Assembly (NCBI RefSeq): GCF_000169095.1
Contig: NZ_AAVU01000070.1
Coordinates: forward strand, 1-22,568
Length of the DNA stretch: 22,568 nucleotides
Reading direction: 5' to 3'
Source of the DNA: Lyngbya sp. PCC 8106
Lineage (GTDB): Bacteria > Cyanobacteriota > Cyanobacteriia > Cyanobacteriales > Microcoleaceae
Position numbers and translations under genes: made by a program. Below, one piece after another: positions 16,564-22,568 of this stretch. A model generated the notes under the pieces. It did not search any database and was not told where the DNA came from. It saw nothing but the letters and a program-made list of their open reading frames with translations. Every line of letters starts with the position of its first letter. The stretch's first letter is position 1.

Positions 16564-17571
16564 ATGAGCAAAAATCAAACTGAACCTCGTAAAATTAGTA
16601 TTCTTATTGTTGATGATACCCCGAATAATTTACGATTTTTGTCGAGTATGTTGTTAGAACATGGGTATGAAGTTCGTAAAGCGATTAATGGACAAATGGC
16701 ATTAAGATCGGCTCAAGCTGAACCGCCAGACTTGATTTTACTCGATGTCAGAATGCCTGATATGAGTGGTTATGAGGTTTGTCATGCTCTCAAAGAAAAA
16801 CCAGAAACTCGCGAAATTCCGGTGATTTTTCTCAGCGCTCTTGATCATGAAAAAGACAAGGTGATTGCGTTTGAAATGGGAGCAGTCGATTATGTCACGA
16901 AACCGTTTCAGTTTCAAGAAGTTTTATCCCGCGTTAAAACTCATATCACAATTCAACATCAACGAAAACTATTAATGCAGCAAAAAGCTCGGCTAGAGGA
17001 AGAAGTTCGCGCCCATAGAGAGACAGAGTTAGCCCTGAAAGAAGCCAACCAAAAACTTCAACGTCTTGCTAGTATTGATACTGTAACTCATGTGGCAAAT
17101 CGTCGTTGTTTTGATGAATATTTTCAGGAACAGTGGCAACAATTAGCCTTACAAAAAGAAGCAATTTCTCTGATTTTATGTGAAATTGATGAATTCAACG
17201 CTTATATAGAAACAAATGGTGATCCCACCGCAGATGAGTGTTTACGAACTGTAGCTTGGGCAATTTCTCGCCCCATTAAACCTGCTAAAAATTTAGTGGC
17301 TCGTTATAGTGATGCTAAATTTGGCTTGATTTTACCGCGTACAACAGTCGCTGAGGCGTTTAGAGTAGCAGAACAAATTCGGATAGAAGTTGCTCAGTTA
17401 AAACTTCATCATGCAGCGGCTCAAGTTAGTCCTTATGTGACTGTGAGTTTGGGGGTGAGCAGCGGGATTCCGAGCAGTAAATCACAGCCCAAAACATTGA
17501 TTGAAACCGCAGATCGAGGACTCCATGAAGCCATCAAACAAGGCTATAATCGCACCGTGATTCATCAGTAG
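16564..17571 (+). CDS. REC-GGDEF response regulator with degenerate active site
   Basis: In this 335-residue protein the receiver (8-127) is intact, with IVDDTPNN, Asp61 in LLDVRMPD and Lys in YVTKPF. It is very like the receiver of the gene 49 bp upstream. After a helical linker (130-168) comes a GGDEF-fold domain, recognisable from SIDTVTHVANRRCFDEYF and the C-terminal TVSLGVSSG. The signature loop expected as RY-GGDEF reads RY-SDAKF (residues 249-253), the first metal-binding Asp is Glu207, and no RxxD inhibitory site lies in front. Diguanylate cyclase activity is therefore unlikely. It may act as a GTP/c-di-GMP sensor or a protein-binding output (inference). Confidence 0.9.
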   Translation: MSKNQTEPRKISILIVDDTPNNLRFLSSMLLEHGYEVRKAINGQMALRSAQAEPPDLILLDVRMPDMSGYEVCHALKEKPETREIPVIFLSALDHEKDKVIAFEMGAVDYVTKPFQFQEVLSRVKTHITIQHQRKLLMQQKARLEEEVRAHRETELALKEANQKLQRLASIDTVTHVANRRCFDEYFQEQWQQLALQKEAISLILCEIDEFNAYIETNGDPTADECLRTVAWAISRPIKPAKNLVARYSDAKFGLILPRTTVAEAFRVAEQIRIEVAQLKLHHAAAQVSPYVTVSLGVSSGIPSSKSQPKTLIETADRGLHEAIKQGYNRTVIHQ

Positions 17572-17605
17572 TAGAAACTTCAATCATCGGTTATCATTGG
17601 AGGTA

Positions 17606-17796
17606 TAGCAGTTTTCACATGGATGAGGTATTGTAGCTTGTTCTTTGTGGGTGTTCCTCAGCGATTTCAAGTAGATTCTCTGGAAAAATGGAGTGATAGG
17701 CTTCTTCGTCATCTTAATAAAGGTGATCTGTTTTTCCAGTCCTGATCGGGTGTTAAAACGTTTATCCTACAGTTTCTCATAGAATTTGAACTGCTA
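17606..17796. mobile_element. MITE-like element (191 bp) with imperfect terminal inverted repeats
   Basis: The left end (17606-17636) reads TAGCAGTT, 9 bases, ATGAG, 4 bases, TGTAG. The right end, read on the other strand from 17796 to 17767, gives TAGCAGTT, 8 bases, ATGAG, 4 bases, TGTAG. The outermost TA at each end could be a duplicated TA target, as with IS630/Tc1-type elements. No transposase frame of useful length lies inside, so it would depend on a transposase elsewhere. The rest of the gap (17572-17605 and 17797-17827) shows nothing clear. Confidence 0.55.
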
Positions 17797-17827
17797 CATC
17801 AAAACTCATTTTTGCTAGATTACGGCT

Positions 17828-18904
17828 ATGAACTTTGATATCTTTGATGAACAGTATTACCTCCAACAATACCCCTATCTGCAACCTGCGATAGAACAAG
17901 GCATTATTCAATCCGGTTTAGACCATTTTCAACGTTTTGGTTTACAACTGGGGTTAACAGGCGTTTCTCGCTACTACGACGAAGCCTATTATTTAGAGAA
18001 CAATCCTGATGTTGCAGAGGCTTTTAATGATAGAAGGTTCCCTTCTGGACTGTCTCATTTTATTGTGTTTGGATACGAAGAAGGACGCAATAATACTACC
18101 TCAGACTATGATGAAACATTCTATCTCAATAACAATTCTTATCTCATTTCACAGATAGAAACAGGGACTTATAAAAGCGGGTTTTCTCATTTTATAAAAG
18201 TTGGTCGTCAACAAGGTTTACAGGCGACAAGTTTTACTAATCCCGAATACTTGCAAAGAAATCCTGATATCGTTGACGCAATCAATAATGGGGTACTTCC
18301 CACAGGTCAAACTCATTATCGGGAATACGGACAATTTGAAGGACGTTCCACAATGTTTACAGGAACTCCGAGTAGTGATGTTATTGCAACTTACGGAGAA
18401 GGAGAAAAAACAATCTATGGGGTTAGTGTTGATTATCCTTCAATCGGTTCAGGAAATATTGACTCAAACAATGACGGAGAAATTTCAGCAGAAGAATATA
18501 GTCAATGGGTAAATCGAGCAATTGCATCTAATAGTTGGCCTGTTGTAGCCTATAGTGGTGGAAGTGATGAATTTGATACTCTCATTGGGAGTGAGGGGAA
18601 AGATATCTTTGTTTTTGGTGATACACTGATTAGTAGACGTGGCTTTTTTCGGGGGGTTCAAACCTTCTACAAAGGAGAGGGAGAAGCTTTAATTCAAGGA
18701 TTTAATCAAGCCGACGGAGATCAAATTACGATAGTGATTAATCCCACTGAAACCTATAGTATTTTACCCTCTGGAGATGACTTAGTTCTTGCAGTTGAAG
18801 GAGATACAATCGCTATTCTTGAAGGCGGTGCGGATCTGACCTTAACGGCAACAAATGTATTTGAGAGTCCGGTATTTTCTTATCAAGGTTTTACTTTTGT
18901 ATAA
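17828..18904 (+). CDS. Repeat protein with EF-hand loop and RTX-like C-terminal module
   Basis: This 358-residue protein has no signal peptide. Residues 1-179 hold four copies of a roughly 44-residue repeat of the form FDxxYYLxxNPDVxxAI, Gly, SGLxHFxxFGxxEGR. Similar repeats occur in cyanobacterial and proteobacterial surface or calcium-binding proteins. After GTPSSDVIATYG comes a perfect 12-residue EF-hand loop at 212-223 (Asp, Asn, Asp, Gly, Ile, Glu at the consensus positions). The C-terminal module has DEFDTLIGSEGKDIFVFGD and ALIQGFNQADGDQI, as in RTX-type proteins exported by type I secretion. Export and a surface role are inferences. It is a tandem paralogue of the gene starting at 18979. 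Confidence 0.8.
   Translation: MNFDIFDEQYYLQQYPYLQPAIEQGIIQSGLDHFQRFGLQLGLTGVSRYYDEAYYLENNPDVAEAFNDRRFPSGLSHFIVFGYEEGRNNTTSDYDETFYLNNNSYLISQIETGTYKSGFSHFIKVGRQQGLQATSFTNPEYLQRNPDIVDAINNGVLPTGQTHYREYGQFEGRSTMFTGTPSSDVIATYGEGEKTIYGVSVDYPSIGSGNIDSNNDGEISAEEYSQWVNRAIASNSWPVVAYSGGSDEFDTLIGSEGKDIFVFGDTLISRRGFFRGVQTFYKGEGEALIQGFNQADGDQITIVINPTETYSILPSGDDLVLAVEGDTIAILEGGADLTLTATNVFESPVFSYQGFTFV
17927..17997 (+). repeat. 71 bp identical tract, copy 1
   Basis: Within the second half of repeat 1 and the start of repeat 2, this tract is identical by eye to 19078-19148 in the paralogue. The flanking coding sequence differs at many synonymous sites. Confidence 0.85.
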
Positions 18905-18940
18905 CTATTGATCTATGGAACTTTACCGAACAGAGAAAGT

Positions 18941-18978
18941 CGGAGTTATTAACAGTATATGACTAACGAATAACTCCG
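18941..18978 (+). promoter_or_regulatory. Perfect 10 bp hairpin ending at the start codon of the second repeat-protein gene
   Basis: CGGAGTTATT (18941-18950) and AATAACTCCG (18969-18978) are perfect inverted repeats with an 18-base spacer. The right arm ends directly before ATG 18979-18981 and occupies the place of the ribosome binding site, where no purine-rich Shine-Dalgarno exists. It could attenuate read-through from the first gene or control translation of the second. There is no T-tract, so a classic terminator is less likely. Confidence 0.55.
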
Positions 18979-20595
18979 ATGAATTTTGATATCTTTGATG
19001 AAGACTATTATCTCAAAAAATATCCGTATTTGCAACCCGCTATCGAACAAGGCATTATTCAATCTGGTTTAGACCACTTTCAACGTTTTGGTTTACAACT
19101 GGGGTTAACAGGCGTTTCTCGCTACTACGACGAAGCCTATTATTTAGAAAAAAATCCGGATGTTGCAGAGGCGGTTAATAGCGGCATATTCCCCTCTGGA
19201 CTTGCCCATTTTATTGAAATTGGTTACGAAGAAGGACGTGCTGATATTTCCTCTGATTACCATGATTTTTTTTATCGACAAACTAATCGAGATATATTGC
19301 CTTTTATCAGGGTTGATACCTCTGAGAGTAATGGTTTATTTCACAACGCCTTAGAACATTTTCTCAAATTTGGTGCAGAAGAAGGACGCTACAGCAATTC
19401 CTTTTTTGAGGCTGAATACCTTAAACAATATCCTAATATTATACCCGCTATCGAGTCAGGAGTTTTGAGAACTGGACGGGATCATTATGAACAATTTGGA
19501 CAATTTGAAGAAGGACGAAAAGCAACTTTTATCGGAACTTCTAGTATTGATATTCTAGAAAGTTTTGGCACAGGTGAAGTTGAATTAATTGGACTACCTG
19601 TAAGACTGGATAATAATGAGCGTACCTACTTCAAATATTCTGCATATTTTATCCAGGATACTTTGATCGGAAGTTCTGCTTCGGATACATTTGTAATTGG
19701 TGTAGATAATTCTCTTTTTTCTGGCATAATCTTTCCAAGAGATGTCTCTCCAAACGACTTTTATTATACTCACTCTACCTATGGAGGTAAAGCTGTTATT
19801 AAAAATTACGACCCGAACAATGATTTCATAAAATTGGGTCATGTTAGCCCAGATTATTATCGATTTGATACTGATCAAATCAGTCGAGTTAATATTTTGA
19901 GTAATAAGGGCGGTATTCTAGCAACTGTTGAAGGTATTACTGATATTGAGGACTTGAATATAATTTATGGTAATAAAAAGGTAGCAGAACGTAACTTTTT
20001 TGAGGATTACTATCTGTTAAAAAATCCTGATGTTAAAGCCTTAGTTGAAGCCGGAAACTATCGTTCAGGCTTAGATCATTATGAACAAGTCGGTCAATTT
20101 GATGCGAGTCGTTCAGCGACTTTTATCGGTACACCTGGGAATGATATTGTTGCCGCTTTTGGCATCGGTTCTCATCGAATTACTGGAGTTGAGACTAGAA
20201 CTAATATTGGTGCTATATACTATACACGTGAAGGCGTAAAATACATGAGCGATGGTCGTGATGAATTTGATACCTTGATTGGGAGTTCTGGAGCAGATAC
20301 TTTTGTTTTTGGTGATATTCTATTAAGTTATAATGGCGGATATACTGTTGCACAGCAATCATATCTCGGAGAGGGAGAAGCCTTTATTCAAGGATTTAAT
20401 CAAGCCGAAGGAGATCAAATTGAGATTGTGACTTTCGGGAATGAAACTTACAGTATTTTTCCTTCTGGAGATGATTTAATTGTTGCGATTGACGGAGATA
20501 CTATAGCTGTTTTAGATGGAGGTGCAGACATCACGTTAAGACCTGTAAGTATCTTAGACGATAACTTTAGTAATCAAACGATTACACTGGGTTAG
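18979..20595 (+). CDS. Repeat protein with two RTX-like modules (paralogue of preceding gene)
   Basis: This 538-residue protein is a longer relative of the preceding gene product. Four copies of the YYLxxNPDV-SGLxHFxxFG-EGR repeat fill residues 1-185. A first RTX-like module (about 185-335, with DTLIGSSASDTFVIG) follows. A fifth repeat (about 339-380, FFEDYYLLKNPDVKALVEAG) and a second module (about 385-538, with DEFDTLIGSSGADTFVFGD and AFIQGFNQAEGDQI) end the chain. The N-terminal 70 residues are nearly the same as in the paralogue. The EF-hand loop is absent. Compared with its neighbour, it seems to have gained a whole module-plus-repeat unit. Export through type I secretion is plausible but not shown. 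Confidence 0.8.
   Translation: MNFDIFDEDYYLKKYPYLQPAIEQGIIQSGLDHFQRFGLQLGLTGVSRYYDEAYYLEKNPDVAEAVNSGIFPSGLAHFIEIGYEEGRADISSDYHDFFYRQTNRDILPFIRVDTSESNGLFHNALEHFLKFGAEEGRYSNSFFEAEYLKQYPNIIPAIESGVLRTGRDHYEQFGQFEEGRKATFIGTSSIDILESFGTGEVELIGLPVRLDNNERTYFKYSAYFIQDTLIGSSASDTFVIGVDNSLFSGIIFPRDVSPNDFYYTHSTYGGKAVIKNYDPNNDFIKLGHVSPDYYRFDTDQISRVNILSNKGGILATVEGITDIEDLNIIYGNKKVAERNFFEDYYLLKNPDVKALVEAGNYRSGLDHYEQVGQFDASRSATFIGTPGNDIVAAFGIGSHRITGVETRTNIGAIYYTREGVKYMSDGRDEFDTLIGSSGADTFVFGDILLSYNGGYTVAQQSYLGEGEAFIQGFNQAEGDQIEIVTFGNETYSIFPSGDDLIVAIDGDTIAVLDGGADITLRPVSILDDNFSNQTITLG
19078..19148 (+). repeat. 71 bp identical tract, copy 2
   Basis: This is the partner of 17927-17997. It lies 1151 bp downstream in the same orientation, inside the paralogous gene at the equivalent position. 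Confidence 0.85.
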
Positions 20596-20611
20596 GGAAT
20601 ATTTAAAAAAA

Positions 20612-20642
20612 GTAGAGACGTGCTACGATAACACGTCTTTAC
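20612..20642. terminator. Hairpin between convergent genes, probable bidirectional terminator
   Basis: GTAGAGACGTG (20612-20622) pairs with CACGTCTTTAC (20632-20642) over 11 positions with one G-U and a 9-base loop. It lies 16 bp after the repeat-protein stop and 21 bp before the DUF3747 stop on the other strand. A run of seven A precedes it, which on the minus strand is a T-run after the stem. The GTAGAGACG arm resembles a dispersed palindrome that I recall from filamentous cyanobacteria. Confidence 0.6.
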
Positions 20643-20663
20643 ACTCTCAATAACTTTTAAACC

Positions 20664-21662
20664 TTACATATCTCTGTCATAAGATCGGTTGAAAAATCGG
20701 TTGGAATTCTGGTTATAACTACGGTTTAAACGGCGGTTAGAAGTGGTCTTCTCGCTGGTGTTGTTAGCGGTGTTTTCAGCCGTGTTGTCAGTGGTTTTTT
20801 CAGTGCGGTTTGAGTGACGGCTAGAACGGCGATTAGAAGTTGTTTTCTCGGTGGTGTCAGTGTTGTCAGTGGGGTTATAAACTCGGTTAGAACGGCGGTT
20901 AGAAGTGCTATTCTCGGTGTTGTCAGTGCGGTTGTAAGTTCGGTTAAAACGGTTGTTATCAATGCTGTTTTCAGTGGTATTTTCGGTGGTGTTGTCAGTG
21001 GTATTCTTCGTTCGGTTATAAATTCGGTTGGAAGTAGTGTTTTCGGTGGGGTTATCGGTGCTGCTTTCAGTGTTATTTTCAGTTTTAGTCGGATTAATGC
21101 TTTGTGAATAAGCACTTGCAGAATAGTCATGGGTAAAGTAAGTATGACCTAAAGTTTTATCTTGATAGGTACGTTTTGTAAACCGCCAACCGGGTTCTAA
21201 AATAATTTTGACAAAGCCATTAGAAACACCATAGCTTCGACCAATTACAATCGGTTCAGCGTAGGGATTTTCCCGAGAAGTTGCGACCAATAAAATGTCA
21301 TTATCTACACCTCGAACACTCAGACTATGAGATAGGGCTAAATCTTCGCCTCCCATCCGCACAGAATAGCCATTACTGTCGGTTGCTCGTCCACAAATTC
21401 CGGTAAAATCAAAGTTGAGTAATAACGGATCAACTTGAATCGGATTACTGCCGCTTTCACTCCAACACGGTGTCGAATTAGAAACCTGTTCAACAATCAC
21501 TAATGAATATCCATAAGCACGAGGAATAGCCATCGCAACAAATCGTTCTTGTTGGACTTCTCTTTGACCAAATTGAACTGCAATGGCTTCAGAAGCAACA
21601 TTTACAGTCGATAAAACTGTCATTGCGAGGGCAGCCAAAGTTCGTTTAAATACACGTTTCAT
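20664..21662 (-). CDS. Secreted DUF3747 protein with Asn/Thr/Arg-rich tail
   Basis: This 332-residue protein has an N-terminal export signal (MKRVFKR, hydrophobic stretch to about residue 28 ending in Ala-Ile-Ala). A DUF3747 domain (about 29-175) follows, found mainly in cyanobacteria. Diagnostic stretches are FGQREVQQERFVAMAIPR, PCWSESGSNPIQVDPLLLNF, DFTGICGRATDSNGYS and PGWRFTKRTYQDKTLGH. Cys66 and Cys90 could form a disulfide. From about residue 185 the chain turns into low-complexity sequence dominated by Asn, Thr, Ser, Glu, Asp and Arg, unlike the domain itself. The function of DUF3747 is unknown; an envelope or extracellular location is inferred from the signal peptide. Confidence 0.88.
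   Translation of the reverse strand: MKRVFKRTLAALAMTVLSTVNVASEAIAVQFGQREVQQERFVAMAIPRAYGYSLVIVEQVSNSTPCWSESGSNPIQVDPLLLNFDFTGICGRATDSNGYSVRMGGEDLALSHSLSVRGVDNDILLVATSRENPYAEPIVIGRSYGVSNGFVKIILEPGWRFTKRTYQDKTLGHTYFTHDYSASAYSQSINPTKTENNTESSTDNPTENTTSNRIYNRTKNTTDNTTENTTENSIDNNRFNRTYNRTDNTENSTSNRRSNRVYNPTDNTDTTEKTTSNRRSSRHSNRTEKTTDNTAENTANNTSEKTTSNRRLNRSYNQNSNRFFNRSYDRDM
20667..21110 (-). repeat. Degenerate tandem repeats encoding the Asn/Thr/Arg tail
   Basis: The DNA of the DUF3747 C-terminus is made of imperfect repeats. At protein level a block such as TSNRIYNRT, TSNRRSNRVYN, TSNRRSSRHSN and TSNRRLNRSYN recurs, separated by TDNTTENTTE-like spacers of variable length. Period and copy order are irregular. 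Long frames also stay open on the other strand and in another frame here; these are by-products of the repeat. Confidence 0.75.
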
Positions 21663-21974
21663 AGCTCAAGAAAACCTCAATAAATGTGTTCAAAAGACCT
21701 ACGCTATTAACCCGGTAGTAATAGAGTAGAAATTAATAACCTTGATCAACGATCCTCAGATCAGATAATTTTGTGGATGTGACTCAATCGCTGAATAACT
21801 TGCTTTTTCGGATTCATCTCAATAGTATCAGAAGGTTTTTGATTTTTAACTATAAATAGAATCCGAATGACCAAAAAACAGTCAAATTTGTAACAACTGT
21901 GCGGTCAGCTTCATTAAACAAGTCTTTAAAGTTGGGGCAAATGTTCCGGAACCTCCAAGATTTTTTGCAGTCAT
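21663..21974. other. 312 bp intergenic region upstream of the DUF3747 gene
   Basis: No ORF with coding character was found. It must hold the DUF3747 promoter on the minus strand, but no clear -10/-35 pair stands out. A 7 bp inverted repeat (CGGATTC at 21809-21815, GAATCCG at 21859-21865) is the only symmetry noticed, and its 43-base loop makes it weak. Confidence 0.4.
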
Positions 21975-22514
21975 TCAGTGAGTAGCTGTTGCGGGTTGAT
22001 ATTGTAGATCCCGTTGAGGATCGCCTAATTCCCGTGTATTTGCAGCAAATTCTAGTAAAATTCCATCAGGATCAAAGAAATCAAATGAGGATATAAATGT
22101 TGTTTCATTTCTTTGTTCGACAAAACCAGACGGAACATCTGCATGATGCAAAATCGGAGTGGTTGGAATTCCCAAATCACCGAATTTTTGGTGATCCTCT
22201 TGCAAATGTTCTCAAGGTACATTAAAAGCGACATGATTCATAGAACCATGAGCCGTGACTATATCGCCTGTTTTTAACCGTTTTGGCTCAACAGATGCCC
22301 CGCCAGGAGCCGATGCTGGAGCATTTGAAAACCAGAAAAATGCTAAAGCATCCCCATTGCCCACATCGAAAAAAAAGTGTTGTCCGCCATCGGGTAAAGC
22401 AATGGTTTTGATCAACTTCAATCCTAAAGTATTGGTGTAGAAATCGACCGTTCGAGCCATATCCCGACAAACTAAAGCTAAATGATTGATCCCTTGCAAT
22501 TTAAACTGATTCAT
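21975..22514 (-). pseudogene. VOC (glyoxalase/dioxygenase-fold) protein with in-frame TGA
   Basis: Read from ATG 22512-22514, the frame shows the first VOC module (GINHLALVCRDMARTVDFY, LGLKL, HFFFDVGNGDALAFF). It reaches a TGA at 22212-22214, codon 101 of 179. The same frame continues straight after the stop with EHLQEDHQKFGDLG and the second module (PILHHADVPSGF, FFDPDGILLEFAANTREL) to the real end at 21975. The metal-site candidates His11, His in NHVAF and Glu in LLEFAA are all present, so only the stop spoils it. One change (for example CGA to TGA) would explain this. Substrate cannot be told. A TTG start 18 bp upstream is possible but less likely. Confidence 0.75.
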
Positions 22515-22568
22515 CAGCAAGCCCCAATTCAATTGGAGTCAAAATTAATCTTCAAACAGTGTTGTGTA

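Noticed and set aside
17828..20595. Direct repeats in the tandem genes as CRISPR or integron-like array
   Set aside because: The repeats are in-frame protein repeats of about 44 residues with diverged DNA, not short identical repeats with uniform spacers.
20814..21107. 97-codon plus-strand frame opposite the DUF3747 gene
   Set aside because: It is made of Val/Ser/Gly repeats that are the reverse complement of the Asn/Thr/Arg repeat; repeat periodicity keeps the frame open. No ribosome site and no family resemblance.
20726..21130. 134-codon minus-strand frame in another phase of the same repeat
   Set aside because: Its Thr/Leu/Pro repeat text arises from reading the repeat out of phase; the DUF3747 frame has a signal peptide and a known domain.

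Overview
The window looks like chromosomal DNA of a filamentous (Oscillatoriales-type) cyanobacterium. The evidence is about ten copies of the HIP1 octamer GCGATCGC (for example at 1220-1227 and 5235-5242), the AT-rich base composition, a fused RibBA, a DUF3747 secreted protein, a pentapeptide-repeat protein, and large PAS/GAF histidine kinases. The genus is not resolved; a Planktothrix/Lyngbya/Oscillatoria relative is an inference.

Region 1 (1-3128, all minus strand) is a decaying defence island. A type ISP-like restriction-modification gene (Mrr-like nuclease followed by N6-adenine methylase) is broken twice. An in-frame TAG separates nuclease and methylase, and the methylase loses its C-terminus exactly where a run of toxin-antitoxin genes begins (hicB-hicA, then parD-parE). 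Beyond parE, a short scrap carries a piece of the missing methylase C-terminus, a second copy of the 44 bp methylase tail, and the start of a DUF6883-like gene that leaves the window.

Region 2 (3251-4630, minus) is one long pentapeptide-repeat protein.

Region 3 (4857-17571) is mostly signal transduction. It has a soluble kinase with six PAS domains and a GAF domain, then ribBA for riboflavin synthesis on the opposite strand, then a membrane Cache-HAMP-PAS-GAF-PAS hybrid kinase with a receiver. A REC-histidine kinase and a REC-GGDEF protein follow as a probable two-gene operon. Their two receivers are clearly paralogous, and the GGDEF domain has lost its catalytic signature.

Region 4 (17572-20642) starts with a 191 bp MITE-like element. 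It continues with two tandem paralogous genes for repeat proteins with RTX-like C-terminal modules. These share a 71 bp identical tract and are separated by a perfect 10 bp hairpin that touches the second start codon. A hairpin terminator ends the pair.

Region 5 (20664-22514, minus) holds a secreted DUF3747 protein with an Asn/Thr/Arg low-complexity tail, and a VOC (glyoxalase-fold) gene interrupted by an in-frame TGA. No tRNA, rRNA, CRISPR array or intact transposase gene was seen.
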